Assembly: GCA_964456525.1 (NCBI GenBank)
Contig: CAYWAP010000008.1
Span: forward strand, 1-56,483
Origin: Onthomonas sp964456525
GTDB lineage: Bacteria > Bacillota > Clostridia > Oscillospirales > Oscillospiraceae
DNA length: 56,483 bases
Reading direction: 5' to 3'
Notes under the pieces: generated by a model
Database searches by the model: none
Seen by the model: the letters and a program-made list of their open reading frames with translations, nothing else
What the model was told of the DNA's origin: nothing
Translations under genes and position numbers: made by a program
Part shown: piece by piece, positions 1-8,356 of the stretch
Layout of the letters: each line of letters opens with the position of its first letter
How positions within the stretch are numbered: the first letter of the stretch is position 1

Positions 1-2
1 TG

Positions 3-872
3 GCCAATCACCGCTTTTTGCGTTATATCCAGACCGCCCAGGCCCATCAGGTGCCTGTGATTCTCATGCCCCAGTCCTTTGGCCCCTTTGACTATGGAGC
101 GCGTCAGCAGGAGATGGATCGCGCCATTGGCGCCACGCTGCAAAAGGCATCCCTGATTTTTGCCCGGGAGCGAGACGGCTATGAGCTGTTGCGCAGCCGC
201 TACGGCTTGGAGCATGTGGAGCTTTCTCCGGATCTGGTGCTGCAAAGCGGCGAGCTGGACTGGCATCACATCTGTTATCAGGAACCGGAGCTAGATTATC
301 CACACATCTCCACTACACACAATGTGGGCATTGTTCCCAATTTCCAGACGCTGGAGCATGGTGACCGCCAGACCACAATGGATATCTACAAACGTGTCAT
401 TACGCACCTGACAGAGCAGGGGAAAGAGGTCTATATTTTCCGCCACTCCGAGGATCTTGCCATGTGCAAGGAGATTTATCGCATGTTTGAAGGGGAGGCG
501 CGGGTACATCTGCTGCCGGATGCGATCAGCTGTCTGGCATACGGGGCCTTTGTGCGCCAGTTTGACTATGTCATCGCCTCCCGCTTTCACGCCATTGTCC
601 ACGCCTACCGGGAGGCCGTTCCGGCCTTGATTTTGGGTTGGGCAGTGAAGTATCAGGAGTTGGCCGCCCGATTTGAGCAGCAGCAGTATGTGTTTGACAT
701 TACCAATACCCGGGTGAATCAAACAGAGCAGCTGCTGCAGGCAGTGGATCGCATGGAACAGGAATATTCCGCAGAGCGGGAAAAGATCCGAAAGAATCTG
801 AAACGTGTACAATGCAATACCTGTTTTGACCAGTGCTGGACCGTTCTGGATAGGCAGGAGGCGGAGCCGTGA
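3..872 (+). CDS. Polysaccharide pyruvyl transferase family protein (5' partial)
   Basis: The reading frame is open to the window edge, so the N-terminus is missing; the first in-frame start (TTG at 18) lies inside the protein. The visible part of about 290 residues has the pattern of the polysaccharide pyruvyl transferase family (PF04230, CsaB/WcaK-like): an early segment VPVILMPQSFGPFD, and late a conserved SRFHAIVHAYREAVPALIL stretch followed by WAVKYQELA. Members transfer pyruvate from phosphoenolpyruvate onto a sugar to form a ketal, in the cytoplasm. It is followed by a polymerase gene with a 4-base GTGA overlap and by a flippase gene, which points to surface glycan assembly. The exact acceptor sugar cannot be read from sequence. 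Confidence 0.85.
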   Translation, partial: ANHRFLRYIQTAQAHQVPVILMPQSFGPFDYGARQQEMDRAIGATLQKASLIFARERDGYELLRSRYGLEHVELSPDLVLQSGELDWHHICYQEPELDYPHISTTHNVGIVPNFQTLEHGDRQTTMDIYKRVITHLTEQGKEVYIFRHSEDLAMCKEIYRMFEGEARVHLLPDAISCLAYGAFVRQFDYVIASRFHAIVHAYREAVPALILGWAVKYQELAARFEQQQYVFDITNTRVNQTEQLLQAVDRMEQEYSAEREKIRKNLKRVQCNTCFDQCWTVLDRQEAEP

Positions 873-2125
873 TTCATATCAAGCGGAAGACCGCCATGAT
901 GAGTGTGTTGATTCTGGCGATTACGGGCTATGAGCTTTGTTACATTTTCTACGTTATGGGAGTCTCGTCCATGGTAAGTGCCATGTCTCCTATGATTCAG
1001 TTGTTCCGTGCCATTAGTTTGCTGTTTGCCATGGTGCTATTGCTAGTGGGGCTGATTTATCTGCTGCCAGTTATTCACACAATGAAAGTCCGAAGTTCCC
1101 AGAGCGCCATTATCATCATTGTGATGTTGCTTCTGTTGCTGGAATTGATCAGCTCGTTTCGGAATGGTCGATTTAGCGTTGGAAACTTGGGTGATATGTT
1201 AATCTGGCCGCTGCTGATTCTGGACTCCTATCTGATCACTTCCAGATATGAGCCGGATCCGCACTCCTTTAAAGTTGCCACCTATTTTTCGGAACTGGTG
1301 CTGGTGTTGGCGTCCATTCCCATGGTGCTGACGCATTTGAGCGGTTACACCTATTATGGCATGATTGTCCGTCCAGTTTACTTCTGTTTTGCGCTGCTCC
1401 CCTTTGTCTTGATTCAGAAGGACGGCTTCTGGAAAAATGCGCTGATCGTTCTGGTCTGTCTGCTGGAGGTTGCCTCCACTAAGCGGGCAGGCGCGATTGC
1501 CTGCATTGGCGGCGTGGTGGTTTATTACATCCTCCGGCTACATATGGAGGGCACCCTTGCCAAAAAGATCAATAAGATCGCCAAATATATTGTAGTGGCG
1601 GCGGTGGCGCTGATCTCCGTGTATATCTATAGCACGGTCAATTCCATTGCCATTTTGGAGCGGTTTGCCAGCTTATCCGATGACGGTGGCAGTGGCCGTC
1701 TTGAGATCTGGAGAAAGGTAATCAAGGCATTTTTGCGTTTGGATGGATTAGATACGATCATCGGCAGGGGCTATCAAGCCGTGTCAGCAGAGCTGCAGGT
1801 GATCAGCAGCCACATAATTAACGCACATAATGACTTTGTGGAATATCTCTATGACTTCGGTTATGTGGGATTGATTTTGCTGGTGTTGCTGTATATCCTC
1901 CTGTTTGTACAGCTCTATCAACTGTGGAGGAAGAAGCACTGGATTGCACCTGCTTACGGCTGCTGCCTGTTCATGTTAGTTGTCATGTCGTTGTTCAGCT
2001 ATGGATTTGTTCAGTCCACTACGATTGACTTTATGTGCATCTTTACGGGTTGTACCTGCGCATTAAATTGCAAAAAAACGTCTTCTAAAAAATGGGTGTC
2101 CCGCTATAGTGCCTATCGGTCTTGA
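869..2125 (+). CDS. O-antigen ligase/polymerase (Wzy)-like membrane protein
   Basis: A 418-residue, very hydrophobic protein with about ten predicted membrane segments, of the length and style of Wzy polysaccharide polymerases and O-antigen ligases. A larger hydrophilic loop around residues 255-320 contains a GSGRLEIW stretch, then IIGRGYQAV and an HNDFVEYLYDFG motif. The G-R-x-x-W and H-N-x-F/Y-x-x-x-L-Y-x-x-G patterns are typical of the periplasmic or extracellular loop of this superfamily. The start is GTG at 869, overlapping the previous stop by four bases (GTGA), which implies translational coupling. It probably joins lipid-linked repeat units outside the membrane. The family is called from topology and loop motifs, since sequence conservation is low. 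Confidence 0.78.
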   Translation: MIHIKRKTAMMSVLILAITGYELCYIFYVMGVSSMVSAMSPMIQLFRAISLLFAMVLLLVGLIYLLPVIHTMKVRSSQSAIIIIVMLLLLLELISSFRNGRFSVGNLGDMLIWPLLILDSYLITSRYEPDPHSFKVATYFSELVLVLASIPMVLTHLSGYTYYGMIVRPVYFCFALLPFVLIQKDGFWKNALIVLVCLLEVASTKRAGAIACIGGVVVYYILRLHMEGTLAKKINKIAKYIVVAAVALISVYIYSTVNSIAILERFASLSDDGGSGRLEIWRKVIKAFLRLDGLDTIIGRGYQAVSAELQVISSHIINAHNDFVEYLYDFGYVGLILLVLLYILLFVQLYQLWRKKHWIAPAYGCCLFMLVVMSLFSYGFVQSTTIDFMCIFTGCTCALNCKKTSSKKWVSRYSAYRS

Positions 2126-2158
2126 CGAGTTCCTGAAGGGAGTGGAAACCAAGAAGCG

Positions 2159-3688
2159 ATGAAAATGAACCGTACCAAAAACGCCGCCCGCAATATCTTC
2201 TTTGGTGTGGTCTATAAAGCGACGACCATTCTCGGCCCCTTTGCGGTGAGAACGGTGATGCTGTATGTGATGGGTTCCGAATATGTGGGTCTGAACAGCC
2301 TGTTCACATCCATTCTGAGTTTTTTGAGTTTAGCGGAGCTGGGCGTGGGCAACGCGCTGGTTTACAGCATGTACAAGCCCATTGCCCGGGACGATGATGA
2401 CACCATCTGTGCGCTGCTCAATCTGTACCGAAAATTGTACCGGTATATCGGGTGCATCATTCTGGTGGTGGGGATTGGATTGATTCCATTCCTGAAATAC
2501 CTGGTCAAGGACGGATGCCCGGCGGATGTGAATCTGTATGTGTTGTATCTGATTTACGTGTTTGACACCGTGATCAGCTACTGGATGTTCGCGTATAAAC
2601 AATCGCTGTTGACCGCCTTCCAGCGCTCTGATATCATCAGCAAGCGTTCCATGGTGTTGCAGATCGCCATGTATGTCGTCCAGGTGATCGTGTTGCTGGC
2701 CTTCCATAACTACTATCTTTACATCATCTGGCTGCCGGTTTCCACCATTGCCACCAATCTTGCCAATGCGGTGATTGTGAATCGAATGTTCCCCCGTTAT
2801 CAATGCCGCGGCCAGGTGAGCAAAGAGCTGGAGAGATCGATCCGCAGGAAGGTTCTGGCCCTTTTTGGCACAAAAGCCAACGCAATTGTCATGCATTCTA
2901 CAGATAACGTTGTCATTTCCGCCTTTTTAGGCCTTACCATGGTGGGAAAGTACGGAAATTACTATTATATTATGAATGCGATTGTGGGCGTTATGACGAT
3001 CATTTACAGCTCTTTTACCGCTGGACTGGGTAACAGCCTGGAGACAGAGAGTGAGGAGAAAAACTATCGCGACTTTAATGTCCTCACCTTTCTGAACGCC
3101 TGGCTGGTCATATTCTGTTCCGTCAGCCTGCTGTGCCTGTACCAGCCCTTTATGAAGATATGGGTTCAAGATGAGAGCCTGATGTTCGGTATGGACATCG
3201 TGATCTTGCTGGTCGTTTATTTTTATGTGTACCAGATTCGCCGTATTACCCTGACGTATAAGGATGCTGGTGGTGTTTGGTGGGAGGATCGGCTGCGCCC
3301 CTATGCGGTGATGATTACCAATTTGGTTGGTAATATTATCATGGTGCAGTTCATCGGCCTTTTTGGCGTCATTTTGTCGACCATTATCAGTATGTTGATT
3401 TCGCTGCCGTGGGAGAATTACACTGTATTTCGATATTTGTTTGATATGTCTGCCAAGAAGTACTATATCAAGCTGGCGGTTTACACGGGGGCGGCGGTAC
3501 TGCTGTGCGCCGTCACCTGGTTGGCTTGTGCTTGGTTGCCGGACGGAATCTTGGGCCTCGTCGTGCGGGCTGTGATCTGTGTGATTCTCCCCAATGCGCT
3601 CTTTGCGCTGCTGTTCCATCGGTGCGAGGAATTCCAGGAAAGCGTCTACCTGGTCAAGAGCCGGCTGCTGAAAAGGAGAGCGAAATGA
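2159..3688 (+). CDS. Oligosaccharide flippase (Wzx/MATE-like polysaccharide transporter)
   Basis: A 509-residue polytopic membrane protein with 12-14 hydrophobic segments. The N-terminus (NAARNIFFGVVYKATTILGPF, then MGSEYVGLNSLFTSILSFLS) is characteristic of the polysaccharide biosynthesis/MATE superfamily flippases that move undecaprenyl-linked repeat units across the membrane. The start ATG at 2159 is 33 bases after the polymerase stop. The 3' end overlaps the next gene by four bases (ATGA at 3685-3688). The pairing with a Wzy-like gene and a pyruvyl transferase supports a Wzx/Wzy-type export pathway. Confidence 0.88.
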   Translation: MKMNRTKNAARNIFFGVVYKATTILGPFAVRTVMLYVMGSEYVGLNSLFTSILSFLSLAELGVGNALVYSMYKPIARDDDDTICALLNLYRKLYRYIGCIILVVGIGLIPFLKYLVKDGCPADVNLYVLYLIYVFDTVISYWMFAYKQSLLTAFQRSDIISKRSMVLQIAMYVVQVIVLLAFHNYYLYIIWLPVSTIATNLANAVIVNRMFPRYQCRGQVSKELERSIRRKVLALFGTKANAIVMHSTDNVVISAFLGLTMVGKYGNYYYIMNAIVGVMTIIYSSFTAGLGNSLETESEEKNYRDFNVLTFLNAWLVIFCSVSLLCLYQPFMKIWVQDESLMFGMDIVILLVVYFYVYQIRRITLTYKDAGGVWWEDRLRPYAVMITNLVGNIIMVQFIGLFGVILSTIISMLISLPWENYTVFRYLFDMSAKKYYIKLAVYTGAAVLLCAVTWLACAWLPDGILGLVVRAVICVILPNALFALLFHRCEEFQESVYLVKSRLLKRRAK

Positions 3689-4911
3689 GGGAGAACATTC
3701 TTTCCGTTCGAGAAGAGGGACTCTGTATTGCCTGCGGCGTTTGTGTCGGGAACTGTCCCAAACAGTGTATTACGCTCCAGCGGGAGGGAAACGAATATCT
3801 GCCTGTCATTGATGCCGCATCCTGTATCAGCTGCGGGATCTGTATGGATGTCTGTCCCAGAAGGCAGTTGGGTGACTACGAGGGAAAACCGCGTGTCGAG
3901 ATCTATCTGCTGGGAGAGTATCAGCAGATTCTGTGTGCCCAAGCAAAATCGGAAACGATTCTCGCCCGGGCAACCAGCGGTGGTGTTGCCACGCAGTTGG
4001 TTGCACAGCTGCTGGAGACGGGAGCATATGATTCTGCCTATCTGCTCAGTGGCTATCGCTATGGAACCCAGCTGAAATCCCAGCGGTATCAGAGGGGAGA
4101 CAGCTTGGAGCAGTCGCCCAAGAGCCGCTATCTGACCGTCTCTCATGAGGACGCCGTGGCCCATATGATTGCCCACCCGGAGGAGCGCAGTATTTTTGTC
4201 GGGACTGGCTGCGCCGTTCAGGGCATCCTGAACACCATTGAGCGCCGCCGTTTAAACCGGGAGAACTATCTGCTGCTCGGGTTATTTTGCGACAAGACCA
4301 TGCATTACGGGGTTGTCGACTATTTTGCCAACCATCCCTGCGGAAAAGGGAAAACACTTGATGAACTTTATTTCCGCACAAAAGATGCCGGGGGCTGGCC
4401 AGGGGATATGCGTTTGTGCTATACTGACGGCAGTCAGCAGGATCTTGTGAGCGAGGAACGGAAGCGGATTAAAAATTACTTCATGCCGGAGCGCTGCCTG
4501 TATTGCCTGGATAAGTTGAATCGAAACTGTGATATTGCCTTGGGGGATAATTATATCAAAGAAAACGCGGATTCCCAGGGCGTCAACAGCTGCATCATCC
4601 GCACGGAGCGCGGTGCAGCAGCCTGGGGTTGCTGTGAGACGCTGTTCAAGTGCCATGCAGACAGCGCTGAAAATCTGGTTCGATCTCAGCACCTGAGCCA
4701 AAAGGGGCAGAACGTCTCCTTTGCCCAGCTGAAGGGACTGCTCCCAGGGGATGGGAAGAAAATGGAGCGCCGCTGGAAGTCAGCCATGAAGAAGATCGAG
4801 CTTGGAAAGCGCGCTCATCCCTATCCAGCGGTCAGCCGGGATGCGCGCAGGCGTGAATACGTCAGGAAAATAAAACGGGTGATTCTATTGCCTGTTCGGT
4901 TCTGGAAGTGA
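3685..4911 (+). CDS. FrhB-like iron-sulfur protein of polysaccharide clusters (coenzyme F420 hydrogenase/dehydrogenase beta-subunit family)
   Basis: I chose ATG at 3685 (408 residues) because it overlaps the flippase stop as ATGA and follows AAAAGGAGAG; a longer open frame back to 3505 lies inside the flippase gene. Residues 14-24 (CIACGVCVGNC) and 47-57 (CISCGICMDVC) are two classic [4Fe-4S] ferredoxin motifs. The rest matches FrhB/FdhB-type domains, including TSGGVATQLVAQLL, GTGCAVQGI and a later Cys cluster (MPERCLYCLDKLNRNCDIA). True F420 enzymes are methanogen or actinobacterial proteins. This subgroup is known from capsule and exopolysaccharide loci next to pyruvyl transferases, and its reaction there is not established to my knowledge. 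The redox partner is unknown. Confidence 0.85.
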   Translation: MRENILSVREEGLCIACGVCVGNCPKQCITLQREGNEYLPVIDAASCISCGICMDVCPRRQLGDYEGKPRVEIYLLGEYQQILCAQAKSETILARATSGGVATQLVAQLLETGAYDSAYLLSGYRYGTQLKSQRYQRGDSLEQSPKSRYLTVSHEDAVAHMIAHPEERSIFVGTGCAVQGILNTIERRRLNRENYLLLGLFCDKTMHYGVVDYFANHPCGKGKTLDELYFRTKDAGGWPGDMRLCYTDGSQQDLVSEERKRIKNYFMPERCLYCLDKLNRNCDIALGDNYIKENADSQGVNSCIIRTERGAAAWGCCETLFKCHADSAENLVRSQHLSQKGQNVSFAQLKGLLPGDGKKMERRWKSAMKKIELGKRAHPYPAVSRDARRREYVRKIKRVILLPVRFWK

Positions 4912-4934
4912 ACCCCTAGTAAAGGAGTAACATT

Positions 4935-6047
4935 ATGTACGATTATCTGGTAGTGGGGTCTGGCCTGTTTGGCGCGGTGTTTGCCCATGAGGCAAAGGAA
5001 AAGGGCAAGTCGGTTTTGGTCGTGGACAAGCGCCCCCATATTGCGGGCAATGTTTACACGGAAAACGTAGAAGGCATCCATGTCCATCAATATGGCGCCC
5101 ACATTTTCCATACCAATAACAAGAAGGTCTGGAATTATATTACCCGTTTTGCAGAGTTTAACCGTTTTACGAACTCGCCGGTTGCAAATTATAAGGGTGA
5201 ACTCTATTCAATGCCCTTCAATATGTACACCTTTAACAAGATGTGGGGGGTTGTGACGCCTGAGGAGGCGGCAGCCAAAATCGCCGCGCAGCGTGCCGAA
5301 ATCAAGGGCGAGCCGAAAAACCTGGAGGAACAGGCCATCTCCCTGGTTGGCCGGGACATCTTTGAAAAGCTGGTCAAGGGCTACACGGAAAAGCAGTGGG
5401 GACGGGACTGCAAGGACCTGCCGGCCTTTATCATCAAGCGTCTGCCCGTCCGTTTGACCTTTGATAACAACTATTTCAATGCCCTGTATCAGGGCATTCC
5501 CGTGGGAGGATATACCAAAATGGTGGCGAACCTGTTGGAGGGCATGGAAGTCCGTTTAAACGTGGACTATCTGGAGCACAAATCTGAGTTGGACGCCCAG
5601 GCGAAACAGGTGGTTTACACGGGCCCCATTGATGCCTATTTCCAATTTCAACTGGGCACGTTGGAATACCGAAGCGTCCGTTTTGAACACGAGGTGCTGG
5701 ACATCCCCAACTTCCAGGGCAACGCCGCAGTCAATTATACCGATCGAGAGACGCCCTGGACCCGCATCATTGAACACAAGTGGTTTGAATTTGGCAGGGA
5801 TGCCGAGGGGAAGGAACTGTCCAAAACGGTCATCAGCCGGGAGTACTCTTCTGAGTGGAAGCCCGGGGATGAGCCATATTACCCCGTTAATGATGAGAAA
5901 AACAGCAGGCTTTACGCGGAATATAAGAAGATGGCCGACGCGGAGGAGAAGGTCATCTTCGGCGGCCGCCTCGGCGAATACAAGTACTATGACATGGATG
6001 CGGTCATCGCATCTGCGTTAGATTTGGCTGAAAAGACATTCTGTTGA
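4935..6047 (+). CDS. glf: UDP-galactopyranose mutase
   Basis: This flavoenzyme interconverts UDP-galactopyranose and UDP-galactofuranose in the cytoplasm, supplying galactofuranose for surface glycans. The 370-residue length is normal. It starts MYDYLVVGSGLFGAV with the GxGxxG dinucleotide-binding motif at residues 8-13, followed by a VDKRPHIAGN segment and HQYGAHIFHTNNKKVW. The substrate-site RLPVRLTFDNNYF and YQGIPVGGYT blocks are present. The start ATG at 4935 is preceded by AAAGGAG at 4920-4926. It implies that the glycan made by this cluster contains galactofuranose. Confidence 0.97.
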   Translation: MYDYLVVGSGLFGAVFAHEAKEKGKSVLVVDKRPHIAGNVYTENVEGIHVHQYGAHIFHTNNKKVWNYITRFAEFNRFTNSPVANYKGELYSMPFNMYTFNKMWGVVTPEEAAAKIAAQRAEIKGEPKNLEEQAISLVGRDIFEKLVKGYTEKQWGRDCKDLPAFIIKRLPVRLTFDNNYFNALYQGIPVGGYTKMVANLLEGMEVRLNVDYLEHKSELDAQAKQVVYTGPIDAYFQFQLGTLEYRSVRFEHEVLDIPNFQGNAAVNYTDRETPWTRIIEHKWFEFGRDAEGKELSKTVISREYSSEWKPGDEPYYPVNDEKNSRLYAEYKKMADAEEKVIFGGRLGEYKYYDMDAVIASALDLAEKTFC

Positions 6048-6073
6048 CAGCCCGAAAGGATAGGAGAGATACC

Positions 6074-7015
6074 ATGAACACAGCGTTAGCCATTATGGCG
6101 GCGGGAATGGGTTCCCGCTTTGGGGGAGGCATTAAACAATTGGAGCCGGTTGGCCCGAGCGGTGAGCTTATTATCGATTATTCCATTCATGATGCCATTG
6201 AAGCCGGTTTTAATAAGATTGTCCTGATTATCCGAAAGGATATTGAGGACGATTTTCGTCAGGTCATTGGCAATCGCATTGAAGCGGTTTGCAACCGTCT
6301 CAACGTGAAGGTTCAATATGCATACCAGTCCATGGATGCCATCCCGGAGGGGTACTGTGTGCCCAAGGGCCGCACGAAACCCTGGGGAACCGGCCAGGCC
6401 GTTCTGGCCTGCAAGGGGCTGATTGAAGAGCCGTTTGCCGTCTTAAATGCCGACGATTACTATGGAAAAGAAGCCTTTGTGCGCATTCACGATTTTCTGG
6501 AGAACTACAGCCCTGAGCGTCCCACCGACTTCTGTATGGCCGGTTTTATCCTGAAAAATACGCTGAGCGAGAACGGCGGCGTCACCCGGGGCATCTGCAC
6601 GGTCAATGAGGACAACCAGCTCACCGACGTGGTGGAAACGGCGAATATCATCAAGACCGCCGGCGGCGCCCAGGTGGATGGCCAGGCGATCGACGCCAAT
6701 GCCTATGTCTCCATGAATATGTGGGGGCTGACGCCTGAGTTTATCGGAATGCTGGAAGATGGCTTTGTGAAGTTTTTCGAGGGTGCGGCCAAGGTCAATC
6801 CCCTGAAGGCGGAGTATCTGTTGCCCATTTATATCGGCCAACTTCTGCGGGAAGGAAAAGTGTCGGTCAAGGTGTTGGAAACTTCGGACAAGTGGTTTGG
6901 CGTCACATACAAAGAGGACAAACCATGTGTCGTGGAGTCTTTCCGGAAGCTGGTAGACGCGGGCGTCTATCCGAAGCAGCTGTTTGCAGATTGCTGCTGC
7001 CCGGTTTCCAAATAA
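6074..7015 (+). CDS. Sugar nucleotidyltransferase family protein
   Basis: A 313-residue protein of the NTP-transferase fold (GT-A like), which transfers a nucleotidyl group to a sugar phosphate. The N-terminal AIMAAGMGSRFGGGIKQL is the Gly-rich nucleotide-binding loop with its conserved Arg and Lys. VLNADDYYG holds the metal-binding Asp pair. WGTGQAVLAC and the later ANAYVSMNMWGLTP also fit the family. ATG at 6074 is chosen for its AGGAGA site at 6062-6067; an in-frame TTG at 6044 would overlap glf. It closes the polysaccharide cluster. Its sugar substrate is not identified; related clostridial genes are annotated only at family level. Confidence 0.85.
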   Translation: MNTALAIMAAGMGSRFGGGIKQLEPVGPSGELIIDYSIHDAIEAGFNKIVLIIRKDIEDDFRQVIGNRIEAVCNRLNVKVQYAYQSMDAIPEGYCVPKGRTKPWGTGQAVLACKGLIEEPFAVLNADDYYGKEAFVRIHDFLENYSPERPTDFCMAGFILKNTLSENGGVTRGICTVNEDNQLTDVVETANIIKTAGGAQVDGQAIDANAYVSMNMWGLTPEFIGMLEDGFVKFFEGAAKVNPLKAEYLLPIYIGQLLREGKVSVKVLETSDKWFGVTYKEDKPCVVESFRKLVDAGVYPKQLFADCCCPVSK

Positions 7016-7134
7016 GTTGGCGGCCGGACGGCCCGAGCGCTCCAAACATGCAATCGCGCAGGAGACTGTACCGGATCATGGTGGAAGCCCCTTTGGGGCC
7101 GGTGACGATTGCAGAGAGGGGGAGGAAAAGAGCC

Positions 7135-7962
7135 ATGCCGAATATCATTGAGATCACCGACTTGGGGTTGCCGGAGTTGGACGTCTTTGCCCGCCTGACC
7201 GAATCCCAGCTGCGCTCGCAGCGGGAACCGGAACGGGGGATCTTCATTGCGGAGAGCCCCAAGGTGATCGCGTGCGCACTCCGTGCCGGGTATGAACCCC
7301 TGTCCCTCCTGATGGAGCGCAAACATATTGCAGGGCGGGCGCAAAGTATCATCCAGCGCTGTGGAGACATCCCCGTCTATACAGCGGACAGCCAGTTGCT
7401 GTCCGAGCTGACCGGCTATCCGCTGACCCGGGGCATTTTGTGTGCCATGCGCCGCCCGCAGCTGCCCAGTGTGGAAGCGGTCTGCACCGGCGCCCGCCGG
7501 ATCGCCGTTTTGGATGGGATTACGGATTCGACCAATGTGGGCGCCATTTTCCGTTCCGCTGCGGCGCTGGGAATGGACGCCGTACTGCTGACCCCCACCT
7601 GTTGCGATCCCCTGTGCCGCCGGTCGATACGGGTCAGTATGGGCACGGTCTTTCAAATTCCCTGGACCTATATCGGTCATGAGAGTGGGGCGTGGCCCCA
7701 GCCGGGGATGACCCGCTTGCGGGAATTGGGGTTCAAAATGGCCGCTATGGCGCTCTGTGACAGCGCGATCAGCATAGAAGAGTTCCGCCCCGCGGAAAGG
7801 GAGAAATTGGCCATCGTGATGGGTACAGAGGGCAACGGGCTGGCGCCTGCCACCATTGCCCAGTGCGATTACGCCTTGTGCATCCCCATGTCTCACGGGG
7901 TGGACTCCTTGAATGTGGCAGCTGCCAGCGCGGTTGCGTTCTGGCAGCTGCGAATCAGGTGA
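7135..7962 (+). CDS. TrmH/SpoU family RNA 2'-O-methyltransferase
   Basis: A 275-residue SPOUT enzyme that methylates a ribose 2'-OH in rRNA or tRNA using S-adenosylmethionine. The N-terminal third (SQREPERGIFIAESPKVI is the related segment) is the substrate-binding domain. The C-terminal half holds the knot motifs: ITDSTNVGAIFRSAAALG (motif 1 with Asn and Arg), IVMGTEGNGL (motif 2) and IPMSHGVDSLNVAAASAVAF (motif 3). ATG at 7135 follows GGAGG at 7121-7125. In-frame ATGs at 7048 and 7078 have no comparable ribosome site. It is separate from the glycan cluster and is a housekeeping gene; the exact modified base is unknown. Confidence 0.9.
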   Translation: MPNIIEITDLGLPELDVFARLTESQLRSQREPERGIFIAESPKVIACALRAGYEPLSLLMERKHIAGRAQSIIQRCGDIPVYTADSQLLSELTGYPLTRGILCAMRRPQLPSVEAVCTGARRIAVLDGITDSTNVGAIFRSAAALGMDAVLLTPTCCDPLCRRSIRVSMGTVFQIPWTYIGHESGAWPQPGMTRLRELGFKMAAMALCDSAISIEEFRPAEREKLAIVMGTEGNGLAPATIAQCDYALCIPMSHGVDSLNVAAASAVAFWQLRIR

Positions 7963-8132
7963 AATTACAGCCGCCACCATTGGAGAACCCAGTGCTCTTA
8001 CACCTGAGGGAGGTTCCCTTCAGCAGGGAGGCCGTGATCCTCTGCATGGCGGACAAATACTGTTCCCTGATCGAGACGCTCTTTCAGCGAACGGCCTGCA
8101 AACCAATTCATTGAAACCCAATTGGATCAGCC
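7963..8132. other. Gene-free stretch with a possible coding remnant
   Basis: No convincing gene lies between the RNA methylase and the aminopeptidase (7963-8356). On the + strand, codons at about 7990-8114 read like real protein (LREVPFSREAVILCMADKYC, then SLIETLF) but have no start or ribosome site, and the frame runs back into the methylase gene. This could be the tail of a decayed gene; I cannot name the family. The rest of the gap holds a terminator (8133-8168) and the promoter of the next gene. Confidence 0.3.
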
Positions 8133-8168
8133 AAGCGCTCCGTCCCGCTTCGGGAGGGAGCGCTTTTA
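8133..8168 (+). terminator. Rho-independent terminator
   Basis: The hairpin has arms AGCGCTCC (8134-8141) and GGAGCGCT (8157-8164), with an inner CCC/GGG pairing and a small TTCG-type loop. It is followed by TTTT. It would end transcripts coming from the RNA methylase gene. Confidence 0.8.
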
Positions 8169-8225
8169 TCGCTTCAAACAAGCCCCCGGATGGGTTGGCC
8201 GGCGGAGGCGAAAGTAGGGAAGGGG

Positions 8226-8254
8226 GTTGCTAAATTGGGAGGGCGTGGTATAAT
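8226..8254 (+). promoter_or_regulatory. Sigma-A promoter of the M29 aminopeptidase
   Basis: TTGCTA (8226-8231), a 17-base spacer and a perfect TATAAT (8249-8254), about 100 bases before the aminopeptidase start. Confidence 0.65.
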
Positions 8255-8356
8255 AACCCGTGCAGGATAAGGCGGTTGACGTTGCATATTCCGCCCCCGC
8301 CCTGGGGCGATGAAGCCTGCAAAACAAATATTTTACTATGAAAAGAGGCCATCCGA

